Origin: Armillaria gallica
Lineage: Eukaryota > Basidiomycota > Agaricomycetes > Agaricales > Physalacriaceae
Direction of reading: 5' to 3'
Assembly (NCBI GenBank): GCA_037576215.1
Contig: JBANDB010000013.1
Span: forward strand, 1,488,001-1,552,000
Length of the DNA stretch: 64,000 bases
The notes beneath the pieces were generated by a model. That model did not search any database, was not told the origin of the DNA, and saw only the letters and a program-made list of their open reading frames with translations. Positions 22,701 to 34,398 of the stretch are shown piece by piece. Within the stretch, counting starts at the first letter, position 1. Each line of letters opens with the position of its first letter. A program made the translations under genes and the position numbers.

Positions 22701-24559
22701 ACAGAGATCCCTGCTGCACTCAGACCCCATAAAGGAATGCTCTGAACATTGGTAGCTCGAGCTGTACCCAGCGTAGTAGATGATTATATTGTCGCCAAGC
22801 TGAATTTCATCATTGTGAATGAGACTGTAGAGAGTGTTTATAATATTGGTGTGGGAAGGTGTTAGGGGATCGTCAGGGATGGGATTGTGGGATCCGAGGA
22901 GGCATTGAATATGCTCTTTGGCATGCCGAGGTCATCAATGAGGAACTTTTCATTAATGATGCATCCGATATGCAACCGTGTAAGGGGCTACTCTTGTACG
23001 CATCGATTCCGATGAGAACAGCCCAAAATTGAGACGTGTCAATGCAGTGCAGGGTCTACGATGTCGGGATGAGTGCAAGTGTCCCAAGGGGCATGCATAT
23101 ATGCTTACTCCTCAGATAAAGAAATGGGGTTTACTGACACTGGCAGGTGGTCGAGAAATCTGCGTATCTTTGAAGCGATGGTGGTAAAGTGTATGCATAT
23201 CTGTGGCTGCAGTGCTATTTGATACTGAAGCGTTGGTGTTGCAAAGGAAAATCTGGACAGCAAGGCAGAGACATTTCCATCTTGATTGTGCACACTCTCT
23301 TGCTTCTTGGAGGATAGCCACTGAGTCGATACCTTCAGCAGATACCATTCCATATTGTTCTGCAAGTTTCATTTCTTTCTCCATCAAATCACCTAATTCA
23401 TTTTGCAGAGACCGATCCTCCCGCTGTGCCTATGGAGCAGATCTGATGAGAAACGACCACAGCATCCACAAAAGAAATCATACCAGAAAAAAGTTCTCAC
23501 CAGCAGGCCCAGTCAATGCTCATGAGAACTCCTGTGGCTGGCTGTCTACAATGTAAGTCTAAAAGTTTTGATAGTATAACAGATTGACGACATGACGAAC
23601 AGACACATACCATCTTTGCAAAGTGACTGAGATGCTTTTTCCACAGTAGCTAATGGTCCTCAGGCTATAAGAAGCATATGATGAGAGTGTGTCAGTGTCA
23701 CCGACAGGTTTCAACATGCCTTGGTCATCTCAGGGAGACTGCAAGATCTATATGTTATGATACACAATATTTCTCAATATAATTTTAATGGAACTCACAT
23801 TGCCATACCATTCCAACGTGCTTCCCACATGTCTGTGGTCCCTTTGGATTTCATGGGCGGCTCAAAGTGTATTTTGTCTGCAAAATGCCCAATAGAAACC
23901 ACGTATGCTGCTGAATGTAAACTGGAATCATTAACTACAACTGGTTCCCAAGTTCTCGGATCCAAGCGAATGTGTGTGGCAATCACTTCATGGCACTAAA
24001 GCCAGGACAGGGACTACAGCAAGTATTCCAAAGCACCAAAGACACAGAAGGACATAGTGCCAGAGTCATGTGGCCTAACCAAAGTCTTATTGACTATCAC
24101 AGCACTTAGTGCACCCGTGGAAACACGTTAAACTTGAGTTCAAGGTGATAGAGGTAGGTGCATCCAGAACCTTGGAACCAGTTCCTCATTGGTGGAAAAT
24201 TTGCCCTATAAAAACAGTCAGCGACAGACTCAGAAGAGTCCATGGCAACAGGAAAAATTTCCTGTAACTAATCTCAGCATAAGCACATCGCCAATCGTGT
24301 ATGCTGAGGTATGATGCCTGTGCAATGACTGAATGAAGTAGGATTGTAAGTATGGGAGAAGGGAAACAGCGGGATGACATGAGCAGTGACCTGAAAAGAT
24401 TGAGCCGGGCCGGAGCGTCGACTGCAGCATCTTTTTCTGTTTCTCTCGTTGAACTTGCAAGTAATGCACTAGATATATATGCTACTACATATGGGTATAT
24501 TCTAATGTGCATTGATGATATTCAATTGATCTTCTGTTAATTTTGTCTGTACAGAGCAC

Positions 24560-24900
24560 ATGTGTTAACAAGAACCACTAAACTCCAGCTAAACTTGTCC
24601 TCGAGCCTCAAACACTTTCACCATCAAAGCTTGAGCAAAGCATGTCGAGGGAAGAAGGCTTTTTAAGTGAAGGCAGCTCATTTTGTTATGAACCCTGTAT
24701 GTGGTTCCTGATTTTTTCGCTGTGATCGGACCCATATATCCTATAGACACCCAGACATGTATAACTGTATAGTTCACCTGGCAAGGATGATGTAGTCTAT
24801 TTGGCATACTCTGTTCTAGTCATAAGGTTTTCCCAGATCTAAAGATTGGCACTTATTCTTCTGGGCTACATGAAGGTGCTTGTAAAGGAATGAGCCACTT
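24560..24900 (-). pseudogene. Relic of conserved frame Y (first copy)
   Basis: Matches 28600-28960 in order and, less well, 38540-38650. The minus-strand text resembling HLHVAQKNKCQSLDLGKPYD corresponds to the ending of frame Y (HENSYNHLDPERAYELW). Stops and TG-rich changes make it non-coding. It lies directly 5' of metacaspase B/C, as frame Y does for D and E. Confidence 0.5.
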
Positions 24901-24909
24901 TCTGTGCTA

Positions 24910-25403
24910 TACCGCCTGCTGTCCACAAAGCGAACTCATACAGGGCCAGAACTGTTGTCCCTGGGAACCAGTGTCGAGGGTGTCTGATGGTCTGGAATGT
25001 CCTTGGCCTGCCAATGTGGTCAATATCATAAGGAACGGAAAATAAGTATCAACAAATGACATACAATCTGGTGGAGGACTGGGCAGAACGATAGCTTGCT
25101 TGTAGCAGAGTTGCCTAGCATTGACAGGTGTGCAGAGCCCTGGTGTGGGACGACTCGCTGACAATAGCCTGGATCTGGGGTTGCCACACTACATCCTGGA
25201 TTGGTAGATTTTATTTTATTAAAAATTTGGCTACCCATGGCCATTTCCTCTGCTTTGTTGGCACACCAATTTCTCACCATAAAATGCACTCTGGAGTGTC
25301 TGTGCCATAGGCCTGATTTGGCGGCAGCTAAACAGGAGAAAGTTTCCCAGAAGTCCGCATCGACATTTAGTAATCTTCGATTGTGCTCGGCAATAGAAGG
25401 CAT
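24910..25403 (-). pseudogene. Metacaspase 5'-exon relic J
   Basis: Contains a version of the exon segment SGPVRVRFVDTAAL seen 5' of the caspase exon in copy E (37240-37310). Here the Arg codon CGA of VRV is TGA. The rest is poorly preserved and no caspase exon follows. It marks a further lost copy between B/C and D. Confidence 0.5.
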
Positions 25404-26402
25404 TTAGTTGCAGTATTCAACTTTACCATGTCAAATTAGGTTCAAATTAAATATTTTTGTGCATCGGTACTGGACCTACCTACCTCCATGTGACCTTAAT
25501 GACATCAGATTGTCAAATTTGGACATCTTTTGACACAATTTTGCTTGCGCCTCGCTAGAAATACTTAGCTGTATTATGAATGCTAGGAGTACTTTTAGTA
25601 CAAACTGTCGATTTTATGTCTGGATCACAAAAACACTTCAATAGGAAGTCTGATATCATCACTTCCAATCAACGTCCAATAAGCAGGGTCATTTCAGCAG
25701 TGCTCGCACTGCTCAGAACACCATTGATTATTTGTCTGCATGGCTAAGTGTGATATCCAAAGGTAAATTCTATACTGAAGAGTATATTTTGTATATGATC
25801 AATACTTTGTGCTTAGAGTCCATTTTTAGACTCCCAAAAGGGTGGTCAACTTTTTTTTTTCAGGCCTGACAGTCCAACCTACCTACCTACCTGGTGTGCC
25901 GGGCCGACATTCCGGCACCCCCTTGGTCACCATTGCAGAGTCGCGTCGTATTGCCCAGCCACATATTCCTTGGCAGTTTCGCCAAAAGGTTCTAGAGTAA
26001 TACCGTGCCTGAAGGACCATTGACATATGGTCATTTGGCGCCGATGTCTAAGTCGTAGCTTTAACAGCTGGGTGTTAAAATTCATAAATTTTCGGTACAC
26101 CCAAAATTCTTCTATTTGTGGTGTGATTATCCTACCAACGTCTTCGTATATTATTATAAAACGGTGACTCTTGAATATAAGTCGCGTTCAACAGTTGAAA
26201 GCTGGTACGCGATAGCATGCCAAAGTGCTAAGTTTCACCACCAAGCCCCCTCTCCCGGTACGTACCATCCTTTACGGAAATCGGACCGCTCGTTCAACTG
26301 GGACTAAGTATTACACCAGTGGACCAGTGAATTAACTAGCATGAATTCCAGACACAGGCACCATATTCTTGTACAGTACAATTTCTACACACTGGTACAG
26401 TC
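25404..26402. other. No gene seen
   Basis: Non-coding. Holds a T run (about 25851-25859) followed by CCTA repeats near 25875-25890, and another CCTACCTACC near 25478. Confidence 0.5.
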
Positions 26403-28254
26403 CTATGTAGCGGCACCCTGATACCAAAGGCGCTCGTTTCTGTGGTCTCCAGAAACGACAGGAGTCTGATAAGATGTTTGATTTAGATAAACGGCGATTT
26501 TCTCGTATGTCGTTTCCTTCCTCCAATCACCTGACCCCAGAACACGAACGAGTTGCCCAGTAAAATCCCCACCGTATTCTTTTCCCATACGAGTCTCCCG
26601 TGCAGTCTGGTAATTCTGACAGGCTGCCAGAATTACATGAGAACTCGTATCTGGCTGCCAATCATCCGATAATACAGATTTATAGCCAGGTAAATGCTTC
26701 ATCCGTTCGTCCGCAGCGCGCAACATACCGTCGGGACCAGAGTTACGCGTTGGCTCCATGGTTCGAACTCCTATATTAGAGTTGGCAAGGCCCCTGTTCG
26801 TACCACCGGCATGACAACAGTCTGCGATGAAAGTGATTCTATGCCCCTTGGTGCGAGATACTTGTGTGAAGAGGGCGTTGAGCTCTCGGTCGCTGATGTC
26901 GGGTATTGGACGTTTATTGGTGATGGCGTCGCGGTCTATGGGGCACAGCGCCTCAATGGGACAGAGATCGCTGCTGCAATTGGGTTCCAGCCCAGGGGAA
27001 TAATGCTTCGAACAGTAATAGCTCGAGCCATGCCCAGCGTAATAGATAATGATGTTGTCACCCCGCTCAATATGAGGGTTATCGATGAGACTATGGAGCG
27101 TGTTGACAATGTTGGCGCGGGTAGGTGTCAGGGAACCCTCAGGGATAGGTTTTCCAGAGCCGAGGAGGCACTGGATTCGTTTCTCTGACATGCGGACATC
27201 CTTAATCAGGGATTGTTTCATCGATAACGCATCCGACACACAGCCGTGTAAAGGATTAGATTTGTATGCATCGATGCCAATGAGAACGGCCCAAAAGCGA
27301 GACGCATCAACGCGGTATGGGTCCTACAACAGCTAGTATGAGCACAGGCTTCGATGGATAAGGATAGACGCTTACGCCTTGGGTGAGAGCGGGGGGTTCA
27401 TTTGAGACGGGTGGGCGAGGATTAGATCCATCTTGTATACGAAGGTGATAGAGCTTCTCCAAATCCTCAAGTCTGGGACGATTTTGCGATGATAATCGAG
27501 CACGATTCTTTGCTTCTTGCAATACTGCAGCGGAGTCGATGTATTGACCTTCAAGAAGCATCCCGTACTCCTGGGCAGCCTGTTTCTCCAACGCCTCCAA
27601 ACACCGTTGTTCCATGTGGTATGGAGGTAAAATTTGCGCCTATGTAACGAACATGATGAGAGGCGCAAAGTGAACACAAAACAAACCCGTACCGGAGAAT
27701 AACTTGATTTTTTGGAGGTCAATCCTCGCGAGTCTTCCTGTTTCCTACGGCCTACGGGCGCACTGGTGAGAGCCTGGAAATGTCAATACGAAGAACCGAA
27801 CAGATGAAGAAAAAACACATACCATCGGAAGAGCGAGCCAAAATTCTCTTTCCACAGTAGTGCGGGTAGTACAAGAGGTATTCGATGAGAGCCTTATTAA
27901 TGTTACTGGCAGGATACAACGTGCTTCATCCACATCTGGGAAAGATCGCGAGATTGAAAGAAGTGACAAAATTACCTATGAGAGTAACAGAGAAGATGAC
28001 GTATGTTTGTTGAACGTACCCACGACTCTGCACCAGGGGATCGGATACAAGTAGTTGTGCGTGGCAATTGCTTCATGATGCTAGTGAAAGGCGAGCATAC
28101 GACTTTGGGAGGCCACAGAAACTTACAATGGAGCACAATAACCAGACCGACTATCTCAGCGCTTCGTCTACCGCTGAAAACATCAGAATAGCTTAAGACC
28201 AAGATTGCGGAGAGGTAGATGTATCCAGACACTCGGAACCAGCTCCTTGTTCAT
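26403..28254 (-). CDS. Metacaspase-like protein D, caspase exon intact
   Basis: Predicted caspase-fold cysteine peptidase; metacaspases typically cleave after Arg or Lys and act in the cytosol or in regulated death, which is known of the family, not shown here. The likely start is near 28254 (MNKELVPSVWIHLPL). Recognisable downstream exons are a HEAIATHNYLYP segment (about 28070), an exon with SYSPVRV, a helical exon (27639-27376; QAAQEYGMLL..IDSAAVLQEA), an intron 27324-27375 (GTAAGC..TTGTAG), and the caspase exon 27323-26403 (about 306 codons). From the internal SDALSM Met, His of YYAGHGSS is residue about 70 and Cys of ADCCHAGG about 141-142. Both are intact. The exon ends with SYQTPVVSGDHRNERLWY. 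Sequence is CpG-rich. The exact 5' exon borders are uncertain. Confidence 0.8.
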
Positions 28255-28837
28255 GGCAAATGCGTACTAAGTAGACCCGACAACAACGGTAAGCGGAGGG
28301 AAGACGGAGTAACAGGAGATCTTTGTTGAATTGATATCGGTATAGACACATCACTAACCGTACGAGCCAATGTATGATGTCCGTACAATGAATGAACCAA
28401 CAGGAAGAAACAGGAAGAAGAAACTCATGGGGAAAGAGAAACGACGGGACCTTAAATTTTACGGGACGGCGGGCCGGAGCATTGACCGTCATCGATCCTG
28501 CGCGGCATTTTTCCGTGTTTCTCATTAAACTCGCTAGTAGCGCGCGAAATATCAATGCGCTACTTATTCAGGACGTGTTGATATATTTGTGATTATTTGT
28601 CCAGTCTTGTCTGCACGAGGACGACCCGATCTGTGTGTTGATAAGTTGAATCAGAGCGCTCGGACTTTGTTTCACGATCAAAGGTCGAAGGAAGGAGAAT
28701 TCATAAGCGAAGAAAGCCCGTTTTCACTTCGAAGCCTGTGTGTCATTTCCCATTCATTTTTCCTTGTGGCGTTGGACTTAGGCGGCAAGCCTGATCGGAC
28801 ACAGTGCACACAGACGCCCAGCGCAAAAATAGTTCAA
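28255..28837. promoter_or_regulatory. Conserved 5' flank of metacaspase D
   Basis: No gene assigned. 28400-28800 aligns in order with 24350-24720 upstream of metacaspase B/C (for example GGGCCGGAGC and TTTCTCTCRTT..CTYGC), so the flank was duplicated with the gene. A short minus-strand frame is shared by both copies (ALLAS..R.TEK), which may be a leader exon. Confidence 0.35.
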
Positions 28838-29074
28838 TTAGAAAGGATGGCCAGGCCTGTTTGGCATATTCTGCCAAAGCTCATAAGCCCTTTCTGGATC
28901 TAAATGATTGTAGCTATTCTCATGGGGTAGTTGAAAGAATGTGCGCTTGTAGATACTAGAAGGAGCGGGCCCGTCACCTTCAGGAATCAGTGACTTAGTG
29001 ATTCCCAGTGACAGATGCTCTTCGCAAATATCTAGCTTCGCACCCAAGATGCGCGTTAACCTGCAACAGATCAA
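28838..29074 (-). CDS. 3' end of conserved hypothetical frame Y
   Basis: Unrecognised. The minus-strand frame reads LGAKLDICEEHLSLGITKSL, then GDGPAPSSIYKRTFFQLP and HENSYNHLDPERAYELW, with a stop at 28838. The related copy at 38540-38700 keeps FFQVHKNGYYHFDP and the relic at 24560-24900 keeps less. In each block it lies just upstream of a metacaspase in the same direction. The start is not visible; upstream exons probably lie in 29075-29640. Confidence 0.45.
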   Translation of the reverse strand: MICCRLTRILGAKLDICEEHLSLGITKSLIPEGDGPAPSSIYKRTFFQLPHENSYNHLDPERAYELWQNMPNRPGHPF

Positions 29075-29703
29075 ACCTTACTTCAATAGCGCCCTTGGAA
29101 CTCACCCTGACCCTAAATCAATAACGGTCTTACAAGCAATCTACAAGCGACTGTGTAGCACAGTCCCCAATGTACATGTCTTCATCTCCACTTCTTCCTC
29201 CATTGCAAGGAATGTTCCTATGAAGGCTAGCTTAAGTGTCTGATACCCTCGCAGAGGGTCTCACCAGTGGCAACTTTCACCTTCATTATCCTGGATGTCT
29301 CGTTATCTCGCATTTTGCATGGCGACTGGAATTAACTCGGCTGTTCACGAATCTACAGGCGCACAAACATATTGTCACTCTATGCACGTCCTCCGGTACC
29401 AAAGTACCACTCAAATCGCCGTGTTTGTGTTGTTGGTCCGATCGGAGAATGCTGGGGTTAATTGTACTGAGCAATGTGACGGCCGGAAATGTGAAGGCAT
29501 GGAAGGATGGAACACGCGGCACTGTGTCTACATGGGAATCAGCGAGCATTTGGAATAGAATGGTAAGCCTATTGGAGACAGTTGTTGAACGATAGAGATA
29601 TGTCCATGCTGCTTGTCTGTCTATGGAATGCCTCATTTCGACCTTAACATAAATTATTTATCTCTACAGCGACATCTGTATCCGATAGTTTATTTTTGTA
29701 GGA
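29075..29703. other. Duplicated segment between frames Y and X, coding not settled
   Basis: Aligns in order with 38800-39180 (the CATTTCGACCT..ATCTGTATCCGATAGTTTATTTT end is nearly the same). Open frames exist on both strands, including a 116-codon minus-strand frame at 29286-29636, but neither is clearly preserved in the second copy. Confidence 0.4.
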
Positions 29704-30087
29704 ATGGAATGTGAGGGGCTTGGAACTCTGTGCCATGATGAAAGGGTTGCTTTCAGCCGGTGGTTTCGTTTCGTCCTAGATGGCTTCTACTACTACCGCA
29801 GTATCGACTTATTATACCTCGTATACGATGTCCATCAGAGCGATGTATGGAGGCTCGACCAGTGGAGTGATGGAAAGGTGCGTTTTGACGGGGAACTAAG
29901 GAGATTCCCTGGCTTTGATGGGTCGAGGAGCTTTGTTAAGCGCCTGTTTGGGGGGCGCGCTTATTGGATCCCGTCATCCCGTCTCGCCATTTACTTTTGT
30001 CGGAAGGAAGTAACCCGTGAAGATTTCTCGGATAGAATGTTCTACACAATCGAGATGAGTGGCTACGAGCTGTTATTCGTCGGATAA
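29704..30087 (+). CDS. Hypothetical protein X (127 aa)
   Basis: Unrecognised, aromatic-rich basic/acidic protein. The frame starts MECEGLGTLCHDERVAFSRW and contains FVLDGFYYYRSIDLLYLVYD, DVWRLDQWSDG, FVKRLFGGRAYWIP and a C-terminal MSGYELLFVG. There is no signal peptide or membrane span. A degraded second copy lies at 39190-39500 with stops and deletions, which shows the reading frame here is the better preserved one. It may be the last exon of a longer gene, since sequence upstream is also duplicated. It sits between metacaspases D and F. Confidence 0.5.
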   Translation: MECEGLGTLCHDERVAFSRWFRFVLDGFYYYRSIDLLYLVYDVHQSDVWRLDQWSDGKVRFDGELRRFPGFDGSRSFVKRLFGGRAYWIPSSRLAIYFCRKEVTREDFSDRMFYTIEMSGYELLFVG

Positions 30088-30432
30088 TTCTGGTCTAATG
30101 CTTGATGGTGGCTTTACGCATTGTGACACGGCGAGTAGGTAAACAGGCTTCCTCGTTTTGCCGTTGTCAGTACTCATGTTCATCACACAGCTCATGAGTG
30201 GTGGAAACAACACGAACCAACTGTATGATCCGGGTGGTGAGGTTAACATGGAAGGTTCTCGATACTTGCGCAGACATACCTCATGAAGTCCTGAGGTAAG
30301 ATTACTCGGTCGGGCTTTGGGAGGGACCGTAAGGCTTGGCTACAATTATCTGCTTCCGCGCCAGATAGACAAGAATGCCGCGCTAGTGTGAGATGCGACC
30401 GGTAGAACAGTAGATTAGGGTATAATTTTCGT
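30088..30432. other. Duplicated non-coding spacer
   Basis: Matches 39530-40150, where a MITE is inserted (39627-39959). No gene seen. Confidence 0.5.
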
Positions 30433-31260
30433 TTAGGCATCAGCGCGTAACATATCGTTGACAACGGAATGGGTAGCTGGCTCTTTGACCCGAGAAAAAA
30501 CTGTAGAAAGATCGTTGAGCTCTCGATCACTGATGTTGGGTACGTAACGTCCTCTGGCGTCTACGGTGTTACAGCCGAGGGGCACAGTTTCGGTGGGACA
30601 CGAATTACTGTCGCATTCAGATAACAAAATGCTATGAGCAGTAGTCGCTGGCGCATGCCCAGTGAAATAGATAAGAATGTTGTCCCTCAGATCAATTCCC
30701 TGATTGTCAATAAGACTATAGAGCACTTGCACGATATGGGCGCGAGAAGGTGTCAAAAGGTTGGTTTTTCGGTGCCGAGGGGACATTGGATTCGTTCTTC
30801 TGGTACACCAACTTGCTCGTCCATTAGAAAACTCCTCATCGATAATGCGTCTGATACGGAACCGTGTAAGAGATTGCAGTGGCGCGCATCACTGCCGTCT
30901 ACTTGGACTACAGCAGCTGGGATGAGCACAGGCGTCGATAACAAGGGGTATACGCTTACGCTTGGGGTCAAGGAAGGGACTCACGTAGGACAGACTGCCG
31001 AGAATGTTCAGAACGGAGGCGCTGAAACTTCTGCAAAACTTCTATATCTGATACTGAAGTATCGTTCCAAGAGATAATTCGTGAAGCTTGCAAAGACGAA
31101 AACGTAGTGATCTAGAACGCCGTTTTTCTCCTTGAAAGACCTCCAGTACGTACCTTCAAGAGAGGCTGAATTATATTTCTGTGCAAGCCAGTTCTCCACC
31201 CGCTCCAAACGGCGTATTTCCAGCAGGTCCTGATTTCCAAGTTACGCCCACGCAGAACAT
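30433..31260 (-). pseudogene. Metacaspase fragment F, catalytic Cys deleted
   Basis: Minus strand. A helical exon relic (VENWLAQKYNSASLEGTYW, about 31200-31130) is followed by an intron-like GTAAGCG near 30955 and a caspase exon start (HGSVSDALSMRSFL). A frameshift leads into LTPSRAHIVQVLYSLIDNQG and YFTGHAPA, where the His-Gly pair has lost its Gly. The frame continues to ISDRELNDLSTVFSRVKE and then jumps to NDMLRADA, so the segment with the catalytic Cys is deleted and the C-terminal part is missing. Confidence 0.8.
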
Positions 31261-32369
31261 CCGATGAGAGGGCCACAGAGTCCATAACAACAAATTCGTA
31301 CCATATAATAACTGTTTTGTGGGGCCATTTCTGTTACGGATACTTGTGGCTGGGGTCTGGAATGTAGTTTCACTTCCCCGTGAAAGATATCACTCCCAGG
31401 CTCAGGGAAGTCCGTGTCCTCATCATTCGGCGGACATTTCTTTGTTCAATCCACCCGATCGCTATACGTGTCGTGATGCCGTGACTGTGCCCGCATTTGT
31501 TGACCCATTCTTTGCGCATGCATAGTTCGTTGCCCTATGTAGTCATCGCTGAACCATACCAAACGGGAAGTCGTGATGCAGTTCATCAAGAAGGTAGGAG
31601 AAGCATGCCTCTCCTCCAGGGGTATGAAGTTCCGAGTCGTGAAGGGGGGGGGATCAGTGGCGGAGGTCATAATGCGTTGCTTTGAAACACTGATCTCAGA
31701 GAGGGCTAACCCCATGGTCCGCTCTTCGTCTCTGTCATGAAGGTGAAAACAAGTCACGCATTTGTTGGTAAAAAAAGAGGCTTATTTTCATCTGTAAACA
31801 CTAGCTCGTTAGACGCAGTAAGAGGACGGGATAGTAAAACCAACGTCAAGTTCCGACACAGGTCAACATCCCAACATGTACACGACCCGACAGACAACCT
31901 TGATTGAATCGTATCTGTGCATTGCCACCCTTAACCTTCTCGGAGACGGCGTACGTCAAGCGGCCATCAATGCTGCGTGGTTAAAACTGTGTTGCGAGCC
32001 AGTAGGGCAGATGTATCTAAGGGATTGTGAATAAGGCACTCGCTTGAATACGAAGAGCATGAACGAACCCTCAACATAAACACGTTTGAAGCTTGAAGGA
32101 TTCTTCTCTACTCTTTACGTCAATTATGAACAGCTAGAATCCGATCAAGCACATTATTTGAATCGTCATACACCGACTTGAGATAAAGCGCGCACTGGAA
32201 GGTCTGTGCGGCGACTAAACATTGTCGGAGAGCATACGAAGCAGGAAGCGCCGCGATGAGGCTTCTCCATGGAGATCCTCGTACTAGTGTCGAGTATTAT
32301 AGGAGATGCACCAGGTCGGCGTAGAAGAGAGAGAGGAACGGTCAGGATATACGAGTGATCAGGTCAACT
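31261..32369. other. No gene recognised
   Basis: CpG-containing sequence with only short frames. The start resembles the FVDTAALI exon of copy E on the minus strand (about 31240-31290). Nothing else supported. Confidence 0.4.
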
Positions 32370-32830
32370 TTAGTGCGACACTGCATAGCGCCAAGAATAG
32401 CAATAGCATTTCCTGACGCCATAACAGGGGCGTAGTTTTGTGAAGAGGTTTCGATGTTTTGCAATCTTCTTCAGACTATCAGGTGGTGTACGGCCCCGTA
32501 TCCGCTTTACCTCCTCGCTGGGCGGGTTTATTAGACATTTGGTAATCCATTGCTCCATTGCTCCAGACCAGGAGTCCACAGCCAATTACCAGGCGTCAGT
32601 TTATCCAGACTACGACGTTGAGATGGCATACACGACTATACAAGGGCATGTGCGTGCGATGCAATTTATTACGTGCTGGATAGGAGAAGAGTTCGCAGCA
32701 TTGAGATGCCCGATGTCGGTGACGAGGCGGGCAATATTGGCATCATCGTTTCGCGGGTACAGACTAGACATCGTCAGGATGAATTTTAGGTTGAGAAGCT
32801 GTATATCCTTACTGAAAGTGTGCGTTTCCG
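32370..32830 (-). CDS. Hypothetical protein, two possible exons
   Basis: Unrecognised. A minus-strand frame starts MSSLYPRNDDANIARLVTDI near 32790 and runs to SSPIQHV, where a GTAATA donor-like site occurs. A second frame lies at about 32585-32370 (DSWSGAMEQWITKCLINPPS, KRIRGRTPPDSLKKIAKH). Composition looks protein-like, but nothing else supports it. Confidence 0.35.
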
Positions 32831-32870
32831 GGCGAACTTCACGATGAAAAATCATCAACGAAATGCCCAA

Positions 32871-33934
32871 GATGGCGTCCCCGCTTCTTTGCTAATCGTA
32901 CCGGCAAAGGCGCAGCGCGCTTACTGTGACAATAAATTTTTCGAAGAGAGTTTATAATAGGTCGCCTAGAGGATGAAGGAAATTTTGTGCGCGTTGTTCC
33001 ACAGTTACCACAAACTCAAGATGTTCGTATTCCGACAAACATTTATCCGCGGTTTCCAGTATAACGCAGCAAGCGGAGAATGCCAACGTGGGGAAATGTG
33101 GATGGACGTGCATAGTTCGGTAGCAGCGTCACCATCAGCCGTGCCATATACCGTTCCAGACCGTTACTGTCATCGTCGTCGTCGTCGATTGTCAGGATCC
33201 CAGTGATACCTACAACCCTCCTGCCCTTCAGGTATATCTCTCTTTGTTGCCTGCATCATTCTTCTCGTCATCGAGCTCCTAGATAGTACTTTTAGAGGTT
33301 GCCGAATACCGTGCCTAGCATTGATTGGCCGCGACGGACTTATGATGCAGCATTGGCACCAAGGAAAGTACAAAGTCGACGGTTTTTGTCGCCAAGAAAT
33401 GCTCGACAATTAAGTTGGTGGCAGTCTGGGAATTTGGCGATCCCCGATTCTTTCCGATAGTAGAGAGGAAGAAAGAGGGAATTGTCAAGCCCTCCGCGAC
33501 CGTTTGCCCACCGTAGACCGTGGGCAGGGGCTATGTGGTCGTATTTGACTTTGCGCACTTGTGCTTCTGGTACAAACATGCCTACCCGAGTTCCCCCTTA
33601 TGTGCTGTAAGACTCTTTCTGAGATTGTCTTGCTGCGGTGTCGCCCGTTCGCGTGATTTCGTGTTATAAAGAGGGTGGGCTTTTTGTGTTTCGTGAATCG
33701 TCAGACAACTGCCATCTCCACTACCCACACTGAGACCTTCTGTATGTCGACTTTGATCCCTCCTGTTTCGCGTTCGAGCTTGCTGACTCTTTTCTCACTG
33801 CTCATAGCTGTCCAGAATACCGACGTTTGACGTTCTAGATTATTGCTGCTCGGCGGCGCGCCTCACACGTTTGAATTACGTTCAGCACCTGTAACTCCTT
33901 AATTGAAATAGCGTGGTTCGTCTCATGTTTCTGC
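32871..33934. other. No gene recognised
   Basis: Short minus-strand frames at 33170-33579 are not convincing. A small CGT repeat (TCGTCGTCGTCGTCG) lies near 33172-33188. Confidence 0.35.
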
Positions 33935-34219
33935 ATGAGTTGCTCGGCTGGGTTGTTCGTTTATTTGACTGAAGATGAAAATATCTCCGATGATTCTGAT
34001 TTCGATGAATTTGATATCTTAAGATACCCTGCTTACTATGACGCGCTGTATTATCCCCGTTTTCATCGCTCCATGTTCGCTACTGCTGAGGGAGTGACCA
34101 ATGAGAATTCAAAAAACAAGAGACAAAACATCCATGTCGTCGCAAGAACTGGGGCCGCAGAAACTGTCACCGAGCACTTTGACCAGATCGAGCGCGAGTG
34201 GCTAGTGGTCACAAATTAA
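33935..34219 (+). CDS. Small acidic ORF (94 aa)
   Basis: Unrecognised. Starts MSCSAGLFVYLTEDENISDD with an acidic Asp/Ser run (DDSDFDEFD) and Tyr-rich YPAYYDALYYPRF. No homologue in the window. It could be real or chance. Confidence 0.3.
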   Translation: MSCSAGLFVYLTEDENISDDSDFDEFDILRYPAYYDALYYPRFHRSMFATAEGVTNENSKNKRQNIHVVARTGAAETVTEHFDQIEREWLVVTN

Positions 34220-34373
34220 AGGTAGTGAGCGCCTGCCGCTGTGGATGTCATATACAGATATTATTCAAGTTGAGTAATTTGTTAGCCTGCCTGAGATAGA
34301 CTCCCAACGCCTATGGGCTGTCCTTCACTTACTAGTGTAATTATAAGACTCCCAGAGTGAGAAAATGCGAGCT

Positions 34374-34398
34374 GGTGGCGGCTTCGAAGGCCGCCACC
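34374..34398. other. Perfect GC-rich hairpin
   Basis: GGTGGCGGC, loop TTCGAAG, GCCGCCACC: a perfect 9-bp stem. Function unknown. The rest of 34220-34960 shows no credible gene. Confidence 0.5.

Larger units (their letters stand above)
18468..24210 (-). pseudogene. Metacaspase-like gene B/C, broken and split by a transposon
   Basis: Minus-strand relative of D and E. The 5' exons align with theirs: an ELVPRFWMHLPL start-like segment near 24200, IATHIRLDPRTWEP near 23980, a coiled-coil-like exon (KLAEQYGMV..GIDSVAILQEA) at 23387-23250, and a caspase exon from 23055 (FWAVLIGIDAYKS). A frameshift follows the AAAAG near 22940. The catalytic His motif reads YYAGYSSS, so His and Gly are both lost. 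The caspase exon stops at 22709 and resumes at 19029 (LCPIEALCPID) because a transposon is inserted. The Cys motif TDCCHSSG is kept (about 18870-18881) after another frameshift. The end matches the family (SYSQTPVIAGDHEHDHLWY). Confidence 0.85.
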
